Source: Bacillota bacterium
Lineage (GTDB): Bacteria; Bacillota; Clostridia; Peptostreptococcales; Anaerovoracaceae
Direction of reading: 5' to 3'
DNA length: 8,781 nt
Assembly (NCBI GenBank): GCA_023394035.1
Contig: JAEXBK010000118.1
Location: forward strand, 1-8,781
Position numbers and translations under genes: made by a program. Of the stretch, positions 1 to 6,477 are shown piece after piece (position 1 is the first letter of the stretch; each line of letters starts with the position of its first letter). The notes beneath the pieces are model-generated. The model saw only the letters and a list, made by a program, of their open reading frames with translations, had not been told where the DNA came from and made no database searches.

Positions 1-76
1 TGAAAATATGGATCATACGCCTTCCGCCCGCTATATTTATCTGGCTGAGTACGATACCTTCGGTATCAGTATACAT
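1..76 (-). CDS. recO: DNA repair protein RecO, N-terminal fragment (runs off the left edge)
   Basis: Only 25 codons lie inside the window. They read MYTDTEGIVL followed by SQINIAGGRRMIHIF, which matches the start of RecO (the TEGIVL strand of its N-terminal OB fold, then a basic stretch and the next strand). RecO works with RecF and RecR to load RecA on SSB-coated DNA and anneals strands in recombinational repair. The ATG lies two bases after the era stop (TGA-TA-ATG), and an AGGG ribosome binding site lies inside the last era codons, so translation is probably coupled. The era-recO order is standard in Firmicutes and supports the call. The rest of the protein cannot be judged here. Confidence 0.85.
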   Translation of the reverse strand, partial: MYTDTEGIVLSQINIAGGRRMIHIF

Positions 77-78
77 TA

Positions 79-984
79 TCAGTCCCTGCTTTCGTTATAT
101 CCGAAGTTGGAAATCGCAATATCCGAATCTCTCCAGTTTTCTTTTACCTTTACCCAAAGCTCAAGGAAAACCTTTGTTCCGAGAAGTGCTTCTATCTCAA
201 GCCTCGCGCTCTTTCCCACTCCTTTAAGTTTTTTGCCCTGCTTGCCTATTATTATCCCCTTGTGTGACTTCCGTTCACAGTAGATGACAGCGCCGATTTC
301 TGTGATTCTCTCGTTTTCCTTATAGCTTTCTATTTCAACAGCCACGCCGTGAGGCACTTCCTCCGACAGATACATCAAAAGCTTCTCGCGTATGATTTCG
401 CTAACTATAAATCTCTCCGGATGGTCGGTTATCATATCCTCCGGGAAGAACATAGGTCCTTCTTCCATGTAAGCCTCGACGCCTTGTACGAGTTCATCGA
501 CGTGCATCCCCTTTAGGGCTGATACACCGAATATCTTATCAAATACGCCCAGATCATCATACGCATCATATGTAGCCTTAAATTCCGCCGGATCCATCTC
601 GTCTATTTTGTTTATGACGAGTATCTTGGGCGTTTCTACATTCTTTATCATCTCAAGGATGTATTTGTCGCCCTTACCCTTCTCCGGACTTCCATCTACA
701 ATAAACAAAATCACGTCAACTTCCTTGAAAGTATTTATAGCTGAGTCCGTCATGGCACTTCCGAGCTTGTTATGTGCTTTGTGAATTCCCGGAGTGTCGA
801 TAAATACGATCTGCACGCCGTCGTCATGCTCATCATCCGTTTTCGTGTATATTCCGCGAATTATATTTCTTGTCGTCTGAGGTTTGTCGGTGGTTATCGC
901 AATTTTCTCGCCAAGTATGGCGTTAAGCAGCGTAGATTTACCCACATTAGGTCTTCCTATTATTCCTGCAAATCCTGATTTCAT
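79..984 (-). CDS. era: GTPase Era, 30S ribosome assembly factor
   Basis: Era is a membrane-associated GTPase that binds the 3' end of 16S rRNA and helps 30S maturation. The 301-residue product has the normal family length. The G domain shows G1 GRPNVGKS (10-17), the switch I TT pair near 37-38, G3 DTPG (63-66), G4 NKID (125-128) and G5 SAL (155-157). A C-terminal KH domain carries the GIIIGKQG loop (243-250) that contacts RNA. The start overlaps the stop of the upstream ybeY-cdd gene by one base (TAATG), which indicates coupled translation; recO follows two bases after the stop. One small oddity is an acidic stretch, TDDEHDDG (49-56), between the switch I strand and the DTPG strand. It is about five residues longer than the same loop in B. 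subtilis Era as I recall it. It is next to ybeY, and both act on 16S rRNA. Confidence 0.98.
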   Translation of the reverse strand: MKSGFAGIIGRPNVGKSTLLNAILGEKIAITTDKPQTTRNIIRGIYTKTDDEHDDGVQIVFIDTPGIHKAHNKLGSAMTDSAINTFKEVDVILFIVDGSPEKGKGDKYILEMIKNVETPKILVINKIDEMDPAEFKATYDAYDDLGVFDKIFGVSALKGMHVDELVQGVEAYMEEGPMFFPEDMITDHPERFIVSEIIREKLLMYLSEEVPHGVAVEIESYKENERITEIGAVIYCERKSHKGIIIGKQGKKLKGVGKSARLEIEALLGTKVFLELWVKVKENWRDSDIAISNFGYNESRD

Positions 985-1835
985 TAGAGTCTGAATCCTT
1001 CTTTCAAAAGCTCGTTAAGCTTATACGAAACGAGGTGATCCTCGTCCTCTCCCGTTATTACCTTAAGTTCCGGTGCAAATTCATACAGGAACTGCCTGCA
1101 TATGCCGCAAGGCCATGCGGTTTTGCCGTTACCCGTTATGGCTATGGCTTCAAATTCCCTCACGCCCTCCGATACCGCCTTTGTACATGCCGTTCGCTCT
1201 GCGCATATAGTTGCGCCATATGATGAATTTTCGACATTCACTCCCGTAAACACCTCGCCTGTCTTGGAAAGCAGCGCCGCTCCGACCTTGAAATTCGAAA
1301 ACGGGGCATACGCATTTTCCATAGCTTTTACGGCGATTCTGAACAATTCCTTATCGTTCATATTATTTTCCTCACACTTCTTCGGCTCTTCAAGACCGAG
1401 CAAAGTCATCACTTCCTCTTCACGCTTTCTCATCAAAGCCTTCTCGTCATCCTCCATATGGTCGTAGCCAAGAAGATGAAGCACGCTGTGCGTAAAAAGA
1501 TATATTATCTCCCGTTCGTAAGAATGCCCGAACTCTTCCGCCTGCTCTTCCGCCTGTTCTCTGCATATGACAACATCCCCGAGACATATCTCACCTAACT
1601 CGGGAAAATCCTCTATGCTCTCATATTGAGGAAACGACAATACATCCGTCACCTTATCGTTTCCCCTGTAGTCTCTGTTGAGTGCCTTTATTTCTTCCTT
1701 TGATACAAATGTGACAGACAGCTCGCATCTCTCTTCGTCAATCTCTTCGGCATCAAGACACGCCTTTGCCGATTTCTCCATAAGCTCTGTTATTTCTTTG
1801 GATGCATGTTCTTCTTCGGAAAAATATATGTTCAT
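984..1835 (-). CDS. Fusion of endoribonuclease YbeY with cytidine deaminase (YbeY-Cdd)
   Basis: One uninterrupted frame encodes two enzymes in 283 residues. Residues 1 to about 148 are YbeY, a zinc-dependent endoribonuclease of 16S rRNA maturation and ribosome quality control; its metal site HSVLHLLGYDH gives H116, H120 and H126. A hydrophilic linker (EEPKKCEENN, 149-158) leads to a complete small cytidine deaminase of the tetrameric type (159-283), a pyrimidine salvage enzyme converting cytidine to uridine. It has substrate motif NVEN (200-203), CAE (C211 zinc ligand, E213 proton shuttle) and PCGIC (zinc ligands C243 and C246). The start is the ATG at 1835, overlapping the phoH stop as ATGA; a longer frame reaching back to 1940 would lie inside phoH and is unlikely. 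Bacillus relatives carry ybeY, dgkA and cdd as separate genes. A good internal ribosome binding site before codon 159 could also give free Cdd. Both halves look catalytically intact. Confidence 0.93.
   Translation of the reverse strand: MNIYFSEEEHASKEITELMEKSAKACLDAEEIDEERCELSVTFVSKEEIKALNRDYRGNDKVTDVLSFPQYESIEDFPELGEICLGDVVICREQAEEQAEEFGHSYEREIIYLFTHSVLHLLGYDHMEDDEKALMRKREEEVMTLLGLEEPKKCEENNMNDKELFRIAVKAMENAYAPFSNFKVGAALLSKTGEVFTGVNVENSSYGATICAERTACTKAVSEGVREFEAIAITGNGKTAWPCGICRQFLYEFAPELKVITGEDEDHLVSYKLNELLKEGFRL
1359..1374 (-). promoter_or_regulatory. Internal ribosome binding site and ATG for a separate Cdd product
   Basis: Within the ybeY-cdd frame, TGAGG (1374-1370) stands 8 bases before an in-frame ATG (1361-1359). 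This is a well-placed Shine-Dalgarno site, and the ATG begins MNDKELF, which is where a free-standing cytidine deaminase would start. Translation from here would give a 125-residue Cdd, close to the usual 130 or so residues. The site is probably what remains of the original cdd start after fusion, and the gene may make both a fused and a free deaminase. Use of the site is inferred, not shown. Confidence 0.55.
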
Positions 1836-2818
1836 CTGTCGTTCTCGCTCTCTTCGTATTTTGATATATATCTGTCGTACGCATTGATTATGCGTTTTAC
1901 CATTTCGTGCCTTATAACGTCTACGTCCCTTAGATAACAAAAGTCAAGCCCCTTGACACCCTTGAGTATCTTCTCGGCCTCTATCAAACCGCTTTTCTTG
2001 CCTTTCGGGAGGTCTATCTGCGTCACATCACCCGTAACTACGACCTTTGAACCGAAGCCCATCCTCGTAAGGAACATCTTCATCTGCTCGCGTGTGGTGT
2101 TCTGAGCTTCGTCAAGGATGATAAACGCGTTATCGAGCGTCCTTCCCCTCATATATGCAAGCGGAACTATCTCAATCACCTCTTTTTCTCTAAGACGCAT
2201 CACATTTTCTCTTCCGAGTATATCGTAGAGCGCATCATAGAGCGGTCTCAAATAAGGATCCACCTTCTCCTGCATATCTCCCGGAAGAAAGCCGAGACTC
2301 TCTCCCGCCTCGACTGCCGGGCGCGTCAGAATTATTCTCAGCACTTCCTTATTCTTGTATGCGTTTGCCGCCATTGCGACGGCAAGATATGTTTTACCCG
2401 TACCTGCAGGTCCGATCCCGAAAACAACATCGTGCTTTTTGATAGCATTGACATATGATTTCTGCCCTACGGTTTTTGCCTTAAGCGGCTTGCCGCGGCT
2501 TGTAAAGCATATTATGTCTCTGCTTGCAAGGCTTTCTCTGTATGAACCGCCGTCCTTGTTCAAGGCAATGACATAATTCACCTTCTGTGCATCTATATGC
2601 TCTCCCGTTTCAATTACGTACATCAAATCCCGCAATATCCTCGCTGCAATCTCGGGATTTTCTCCCCTTATAAGGAGTTCGTTATCCCTCTGAAAAATTT
2701 CGGTTCCCGTAGATTCGCCTACCTCTTTCAGATTCACATCAAGATTGCCGAAAAGCTCCGATCTGTCTATGCCTTCCTGTATCTCAACTCTGAAAAAATC
2801 CTTATCGTTATTTGCCAA
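1832..2818 (-). CDS. phoH: PhoH family ATPase (PhoH/YbeZ type)
   Basis: PhoH-like proteins are P-loop NTPases related to the N-terminal half of superfamily I helicases. They are linked to RNA metabolism and are usually encoded beside ybeY, as here. Numbered from the upstream ATG at 2833, the protein has Walker A GPAGTGKT (141-148), Walker B IILDEAQN (238-245), and the sensor-like GDVTQIDLP (268-276); about 125 N-terminal residues form the family's accessory region. I place the start at TTG 2818 (328 residues), because GGAGG (2828-2824) lies 5 bases before it and the promoter at 2855-2883 would then give a leader of about 30 bases. The ATG at 2833 (333 residues) has no visible ribosome binding site and would put GGAGG inside the coding region. 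The stop overlaps the ybeY-cdd start (ATGA). It is the first gene of the operon running to recO. Confidence 0.95.
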   Translation of the reverse strand: MANNDKDFFRVEIQEGIDRSELFGNLDVNLKEVGESTGTEIFQRDNELLIRGENPEIAARILRDLMYVIETGEHIDAQKVNYVIALNKDGGSYRESLASRDIICFTSRGKPLKAKTVGQKSYVNAIKKHDVVFGIGPAGTGKTYLAVAMAANAYKNKEVLRIILTRPAVEAGESLGFLPGDMQEKVDPYLRPLYDALYDILGRENVMRLREKEVIEIVPLAYMRGRTLDNAFIILDEAQNTTREQMKMFLTRMGFGSKVVVTGDVTQIDLPKGKKSGLIEAEKILKGVKGLDFCYLRDVDVIRHEMVKRIINAYDRYISKYEESENDR

Positions 2819-2854
2819 ATGCGCCTCCGTCATTAAACATATTATTCCATATTA

Positions 2855-2883
2855 ATTATATAGCTAATCTTGAGTCATATCAA
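2855..2883 (-). promoter_or_regulatory. Promoter of the phoH-ybeY/cdd-era-recO operon
   Basis: On the minus strand TTGATA (2883-2878) and TATAAT (2860-2855) are separated by exactly 17 bases, close to the sigma-A consensus. Transcription would start near 2848, about 30 bases before the TTG start of phoH. The site lies just downstream of the terminator at 2904-2951, so the operon appears insulated from the upstream membrane-protein gene. Confidence 0.8.
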
Positions 2884-2903
2884 CCATCAAAGACATTAAA
2901 ACA

Positions 2904-2951
2904 AAATCAAAAAGGCACGCCTTCACTTTATAGACGAGCCTTTTTTGATTT
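2904..2951 (-). terminator. Intrinsic terminator after the unknown membrane protein gene
   Basis: Read on the minus strand, the arms AAATCAAAAAAGGC and GCCTTTTTGATTT pair with one bulged A. C-G and G-C pairs extend the stem past a T-T mismatch, and the 3' side is T-rich. It begins 23 bases after the stop of the gene at 2975-3886 and precedes the phoH promoter. Because the stem is A/T-rich and near-symmetric it could also act on the plus strand, but no plus-strand gene leads into it. Confidence 0.75.
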
Positions 2952-2974
2952 CACTTCAGCTAACCGCTGCCATA

Positions 2975-3886
2975 TTAGATTTTGTAGGATATATTTTTGT
3001 TCTTCATGTTCTTGAAGGAAATGATTACTGTAGGAATTGCTCCGATTGCAGAGAACAGATACAGCATAGCGAGATTTGTTGAATAATTGCTCTGAAGTCC
3101 CGAGTACTCTACTATATCGCCTACGGATGAAAATGCTTCGTAAAAGCTCGAATTCAGTTCTCTCATGATTGCAATCGCCCAATCAAGGTTATTGCCGATG
3201 TATATCATCACTGCCATAACGATCAATGATATGATGATACCCTTTTTAGTAAATTTGCCGGCAAGAAGAGAATAGCCCTTTACCGTGCATACACCCATGA
3301 TCACTCCGCTCCAAACGGAAACATATCCGAGCTGTGCAATTATTACTATTGCGGCCACGCCTATAAGTGAACCGAGAAGGGCTCCTACTATTCCGCCGAG
3401 TAAGTTTTCTTTTTTCATGGAAATATTCTGCTCGTTAAATGTAAGTTCCGACGAAATCGCAGCAAAGCTGCTTTCCGAAAGAAGCTGGGGAACGCCCGAT
3501 ACTACATACCCCTCAACCTGTGATATTTCACCGGTCTTTTCGCAGCATGATGAATATCCGTTAGTGTAAAGGAAGTTTACCGCATCGTCAATAGCCCCAT
3601 TTATCTTTTCGATGGTGGCAGCTTTCGTCAGTCCGCTCTTGGTCGTAAACTCAACGCGGTATCCTCTTACTGCAACATTTGCAATATTTTTCGACTCCTT
3701 TACGAGTCTTTTCAGATCTGTAATATTAGGAAACGTTCCGTTCGTCAGTGAGAATATAATTTTATATAAGTTCCCTTCGAATGTCACTATAAGCGGAAAT
3801 CCGCTCTTGACGCCGAATGTACTTGACGATTTATCGTCAGCGGTAAAATTATTTGCAATCGACAGTTCACTAATTACTTTGTTCAT
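2975..3886 (-). CDS. Conserved-looking membrane protein of unknown function
   Basis: I do not recognise a named family. The 303-residue product has a soluble N-terminal part (about 1-160) with predicted alternating strands and helices, and no signal peptide. About four hydrophobic helices follow: 162-184 (Gly-rich, GGIVGALLGSLIG), 187-209, 214-232 and 270-290, with a polar stretch near 241-269. A CC pair at 114-115 is the only cysteine feature in the soluble part. The ATG at 3886 has AGGAGAA (3901-3895) 8 bases upstream. The gene has its own promoter (3944-3973) and terminator (2904-2951), so it forms a single-gene unit between yqeY and phoH. My impression, from memory, is that the four-helix part resembles uncharacterised clostridial membrane proteins. 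It does not look like ThrE, ABC or MFS transporters. A sensory or transport role would be a guess. Confidence 0.8.
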   Translation of the reverse strand: MNKVISELSIANNFTADDKSSSTFGVKSGFPLIVTFEGNLYKIIFSLTNGTFPNITDLKRLVKESKNIANVAVRGYRVEFTTKSGLTKAATIEKINGAIDDAVNFLYTNGYSSCCEKTGEISQVEGYVVSGVPQLLSESSFAAISSELTFNEQNISMKKENLLGGIVGALLGSLIGVAAIVIIAQLGYVSVWSGVIMGVCTVKGYSLLAGKFTKKGIIISLIVMAVMIYIGNNLDWAIAIMRELNSSFYEAFSSVGDIVEYSGLQSNYSTNLAMLYLFSAIGAIPTVIISFKNMKNKNISYKI

Positions 3887-3943
3887 AAAGTTTCTTCTCC
3901 TAAAAAATTGTATTATTTCAAGTTCGTTTTGTATAACATATAA

Positions 3944-3973
3944 AATATACTATGCCGCTTCTACTAAAGTCAA
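3944..3973 (-). promoter_or_regulatory. Promoter of the unknown membrane protein gene
   Basis: On the minus strand TTGACT (3973-3968) and TATATT (3949-3944) are 18 bases apart, giving a good sigma-A-like promoter. The predicted start of transcription is near 3937, leaving a leader of about 50 bases that ends in the AGGAGAA ribosome binding site. The leader is AT-rich and I see no riboswitch or other strong fold in it. Confidence 0.65.
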
Positions 3974-4012
3974 CAAATATATGCCACAAAAGCCATTTAT
4001 TTTCGGAATATC

Positions 4013-4039
4013 AAAAGAGACGGATACAAGATCCGTCTC
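4013..4039 (-). terminator. Intrinsic terminator after yqeY
   Basis: On the minus strand GAGACGGAT, a 5-base loop (CTTGT) and ATCCGTCTC form a perfect 9-bp stem (4039-4017), followed by TTTTGATATT. It lies 22 bases after the yqeY stop and closes the rpsU-yqeY unit. The T tract is short, but stem and placement are convincing. Confidence 0.85.
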
Positions 4040-4060
4040 AAGTGTTCAAGCATATTGCAT

Positions 4061-4507
4061 CTACGACAGAAATTCCTGAACCGCGCCTCTGACAGTGTTA
4101 CCGTCTGCAACGCCCTTTGTCTTAGCCATTACAGCTCCCATAAGCTTGCCCATATTCTGCTTGCCGCCTTCTATTCCAAGTGCTGCTGCAGTCTCTGCAA
4201 CTACGGTCTTTATCTCAGCTAACGACATCTGCTCAGGAAGATACTTCTGAAGCACTGCGATCTCAGCCTTGTAAGCGTCGATCAGATCTGTTCTGCCGGC
4301 TTTTTCAAAGTCAGCTAAAGCGTCAGTCCGCATCTTAACCTGCTTCTGCAGTATAGATACGATCCCGGCATCATCAAGTTCTTCTCTGTTGTCAACTTCA
4401 TATTGTTTGATTGCCGCTCTGGCAAGGTTCACCGTGTTCTTTCGAATATCGTCATGATCCTTCATTGCCTGTTTGAAATCGGCCATCAGTTGTTCCTTCA
4501 GAGTCAT
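4061..4507 (-). CDS. yqeY: GatB/YqeY domain protein
   Basis: The 148-residue product matches the stand-alone YqeY family, which is related to the C-terminal tRNA-binding tail domain of GatB, the amidotransferase subunit that makes Gln-tRNA and Asn-tRNA. The role of free YqeY is not settled; tRNA binding is assumed from the fold. Recognisable parts are the helical N-terminus (LKEQLMADFKQAMK, then LARAAIKQYEVDNRE near 28-42), YLPEQMS (about 89-95) and the Gly/Lys-rich MGKLMGAVMAKTKG (about 119-132) with the GNTVRGAV segment after it. The length is normal and nothing is missing. The ATG lies one base after the rpsU stop (TAA-T-ATG), so the two are coupled; rpsU-yqeY is a standard Firmicute pair. 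The gene ends just before the terminator at 4013-4039. Confidence 0.95.
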   Translation of the reverse strand: MTLKEQLMADFKQAMKDHDDIRKNTVNLARAAIKQYEVDNREELDDAGIVSILQKQVKMRTDALADFEKAGRTDLIDAYKAEIAVLQKYLPEQMSLAEIKTVVAETAAALGIEGGKQNMGKLMGAVMAKTKGVADGNTVRGAVQEFLS

Positions 4508-4508
4508 A

Positions 4509-4688
4509 TTAATTCTTCCTGGCTTTCTTTCTTGCAGCCTCGGATTTCTTCTTTCTCTTTACGCTTGGCTTCTCGTAATGCTCTCTCTTTCTGACCTCTG
4601 CCATAACGCCGTCTCTTGCGCATGATCTCTTGAATCTCTTAAGAGCGCTCTCCAAGCTTTCGTTTTCTCTGACTATAACCTGTGCCAT
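4509..4688 (-). CDS. rpsU: 30S ribosomal protein S21 (bS21)
   Basis: This short gene encodes 59 residues beginning MAQVIVRENESLESALKRF and ending in a Lys/Arg-rich tail (KRKKKSEAARKKARKN). It is the standard small basic S21, which binds 16S rRNA near the platform and anti-Shine-Dalgarno region and aids initiation. The conserved R-x-x-E-S-x-x-x-A-L-K-R-F-K-R pattern is at residues 7-21. The ribosome binding site is exceptionally strong: AGGAGGTGAT (4704-4695) is a 10-base match to the complement of the 16S 3' end, with 10 bases from GGAGG to the ATG. It has its own promoter at 4753-4781 and is coupled to yqeY. It is an intact protein-coding gene despite its size. Confidence 0.97.
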   Translation of the reverse strand: MAQVIVRENESLESALKRFKRSCARDGVMAEVRKREHYEKPSVKRKKKSEAARKKARKN

Positions 4689-4752
4689 ATCTGAATCACC
4701 TCCTGCCTTTTTTGAAATAGTAAGCTGTGAACAGGTCTAATGCAATGCAAGT

Positions 4753-4781
4753 ATTATACTATCAAAACACAAAACAAGCAA
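4753..4781 (-). promoter_or_regulatory. Promoter of rpsU-yqeY
   Basis: On the minus strand TTGCTT (4781-4776) and TATAAT (4758-4753) are separated by 17 bases. Transcription should start near 4746, giving a leader of about 58 bases before rpsU with no obvious hairpin. The -35 box begins 8 bases after the HIT gene stop. I see no terminator between the HIT gene and this promoter, so rpsU-yqeY may receive both its own and read-through transcripts from mtaB. Confidence 0.7.
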
Positions 4782-4789
4782 GCACTATT

Positions 4790-5128
4790 TTAGCCCGGTG
4801 GCCACAGCAGTCTGCGCTTGCCCAAAATATGAACGTGCAGGTGCTTTACCGTCTGGAAGGCATCCTCACCGTTGTTTATTACAACGCGATAACCGTTTTC
4901 GAGACCCAGCTCCGCAGCTATGTCCTTTATCTTGAGCATTATGTATCCGAGCAGCTCGCTATCCTCTTCAGTCGCAGCGTCAAGCGACGCAAGATGCTTT
5001 TTCGGCACTATAAGGACGTGAACCGGAGCCTGAGGCTCAAGGTCATGAAAGCATATCAGCTTATCGTCCTCATATACCGTTCTTGACGGTATATCATGAT
5101 TGGCAATTGAACAAAATACACAGTTCAT
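4790..5128 (-). CDS. HIT family (Hint-like) nucleotide hydrolase
   Basis: Histidine triad proteins of this branch hydrolyse nucleoside phosphoramidates and aminoacyl-adenylates; the cellular substrate is not known. The 112-residue product has the expected length. It starts with a zinc-type CVFC pair (C3, C6) and has KKH (H45) and the catalytic triad HLHVH (H96, H98, H100), preceded by NNGEDAFQTV. It ends in the family's typical WPPG. Two small departures from the usual consensus are AFQTV for AGQTV and LGKR for LGGR; neither removes a catalytic histidine. The start overlaps the mtaB stop by one base (TAATG) and has AGGAGA upstream, so the two genes are co-translated. The mtaB-HIT-rpsU-yqeY arrangement is, to my knowledge, common in Clostridia. 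Confidence 0.94.
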   Translation of the reverse strand: MNCVFCSIANHDIPSRTVYEDDKLICFHDLEPQAPVHVLIVPKKHLASLDAATEEDSELLGYIMLKIKDIAAELGLENGYRVVINNGEDAFQTVKHLHVHILGKRRLLWPPG

Positions 5129-6471
5129 TACAATAATTCTCCTTTCATTCCGTCTTTATATATTCCGGCAAGCTTCACCTTCACGAGCCTGCCTATACAT
5201 TCTTCATCAAAGTCTGCATAAACTCTTACATAGTTATCGGCATATCCCGCCATTATGCTTTTGCCTGTTTTTTCTTCGAACAAAACTCCGGTCTCCGAAC
5301 CGATGCATTTGGTTCTGAATGAAAGCGACACATCATCCGCGCGTTTTGCAAGAAGCTTTGCCCTGTCATTTTTGATGTTTCCGTCTACCCTGCATTCCAT
5401 AGCCGCCGCCTTTGTACCGCGTCTCGGTGAGTATTTGAAGGCGTGTACCCTTACGTATTCAGAGGCATCCGTTATCGACAGACTGTCCTCAAAGTCAGCA
5501 TCGTCCTCGCCAGGAAAGCCTACTATTATATCTGTAGATATTCCGTACAGCGGGTCAAAACGCCTCAGAGTCTCGACGATTTCGAGATAATCGGCACGCG
5601 TATATTTTCTGTTCATGGATCTCAGGATCTTGTCCGAGCCGCTCTGCACGGAAAGATGAAGATGATGACAAAGCTTGCTGAATTTCAGCAGGCGCTCCGC
5701 ATCCTCTACATCTACCACCGTAGGCTCAAGAGAGCTTAAGCGAACTCTGAAATCACCCGGTATTTCTTCTATTGCCGCAAGCAAGGTTTCAAGGCTTTCG
5801 CCTTCCGTATCCTTGCCGTAAAGAGCAGTGTTTATTCCCGTAAGCACTATTTCCACAAAGCCTGCGTTTATCAGCTCACGCACTTCTTCTACGATTTCGT
5901 CGTGTGACCGGCTTCTCACGCGCCCTCTTGCATAAGGAATTATGCAGTAGCTGCAAAATCTGTCGCAGCCTTCTTCTATCTTTATGTATGCGCGGGTACG
6001 CGAGTCCATCGCATGTATGACTCCGCTCGAATGGTATTCCGTCATTTCATCAAAGGCAGCAGCCGATATCTCCGCACTTTCGTGCTTACACGCTTCACGT
6101 TCCTCAAGATTCAGCTTCTCAGCTATGTAGCGCGGAATATCGTGCTTCTCATTATTTCCTATCACAAGGTTTACGCCTTCTATGGACGCCACCTCTTCGG
6201 GGTCTGTTTGCGCATAGCATCCCGTAACGGCAATCAAAGCCTTCGGATTCATTCTTAAGGCGCGCCTGATAAACTGACGCGACTTGCGATCCGCCATATT
6301 CGTCACCGTGCATGTATTTATTATGTAGACATCTGCAAAGCTGTCCTCCGGCGCAATATCAAAGCCTTTGCTCTTAAACTGCTCCTTCATTGCTTCCGTT
6401 TCGTACTGATTAACCTTGCATCCAAGCGTATGAAAGGCTATTATTTTCTTTTCGTTCAATTCTTTATTCAT
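5128..6471 (-). CDS. mtaB: tRNA t6A37 methylthiotransferase MtaB (radical SAM)
   Basis: MtaB adds a methylthio group to N6-threonylcarbamoyl-A37 to give ms2t6A in tRNAs reading ANN codons. The 447-residue protein has the full three-domain plan. The N-terminal methylthiotransferase domain carries the auxiliary cluster cysteines C18 (TLGCKVNQYE), C54 (NTCTVTN) and C85 (TGCYAQ). The radical SAM domain carries C169, C173 and C176 in GCDRFCSYC, followed by IIPYARGRVRSR, and a C-terminal TRAM-like domain covers about 380-447. TLGCKVNQYE and the absence of MiaB-type features favour MtaB (B. subtilis YqeV) over MiaB or RimO. The ATG at 6471 has no convincing ribosome binding site, and a promoter -10 box ends only 7 bases before it. 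It is the first gene of the mtaB-HIT unit. Confidence 0.95.
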   Translation of the reverse strand: MNKELNEKKIIAFHTLGCKVNQYETEAMKEQFKSKGFDIAPEDSFADVYIINTCTVTNMADRKSRQFIRRALRMNPKALIAVTGCYAQTDPEEVASIEGVNLVIGNNEKHDIPRYIAEKLNLEEREACKHESAEISAAAFDEMTEYHSSGVIHAMDSRTRAYIKIEEGCDRFCSYCIIPYARGRVRSRSHDEIVEEVRELINAGFVEIVLTGINTALYGKDTEGESLETLLAAIEEIPGDFRVRLSSLEPTVVDVEDAERLLKFSKLCHHLHLSVQSGSDKILRSMNRKYTRADYLEIVETLRRFDPLYGISTDIIVGFPGEDDADFEDSLSITDASEYVRVHAFKYSPRRGTKAAAMECRVDGNIKNDRAKLLAKRADDVSLSFRTKCIGSETGVLFEEKTGKSIMAGYADNYVRVYADFDEECIGRLVKVKLAGIYKDGMKGELL

Positions 6472-6477
6472 ATCACG

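Noticed and set aside
1836..1940. Longer frame adding 35 N-terminal residues to YbeY-Cdd
   Set aside because: The extension lies wholly within phoH coding sequence and gives a basic low-complexity stretch unlike any YbeY; the ATG at 1835 overlapping the phoH stop (ATGA) is the natural start.
2975..3886. ThrE-type or other known amino acid exporter
   Set aside because: Too few helices, and no ThrE or other recognised transporter motif was visible; the soluble half does not fit.
3612..4079. Plus-strand frames of 90 to 190 codons scattered through the window (for example here, 7734-8306 and 4727-5086)
   Set aside because: They lie antisense to well-supported genes or span promoters and terminators, lack ribosome binding sites and recognisable domains, and look like shadows of minus-strand coding.
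4689..4746. Riboswitch or autoregulatory leader before rpsU
   Set aside because: The leader is about 58 bases with no convincing stem; the strong ribosome binding site alone does not indicate regulation.
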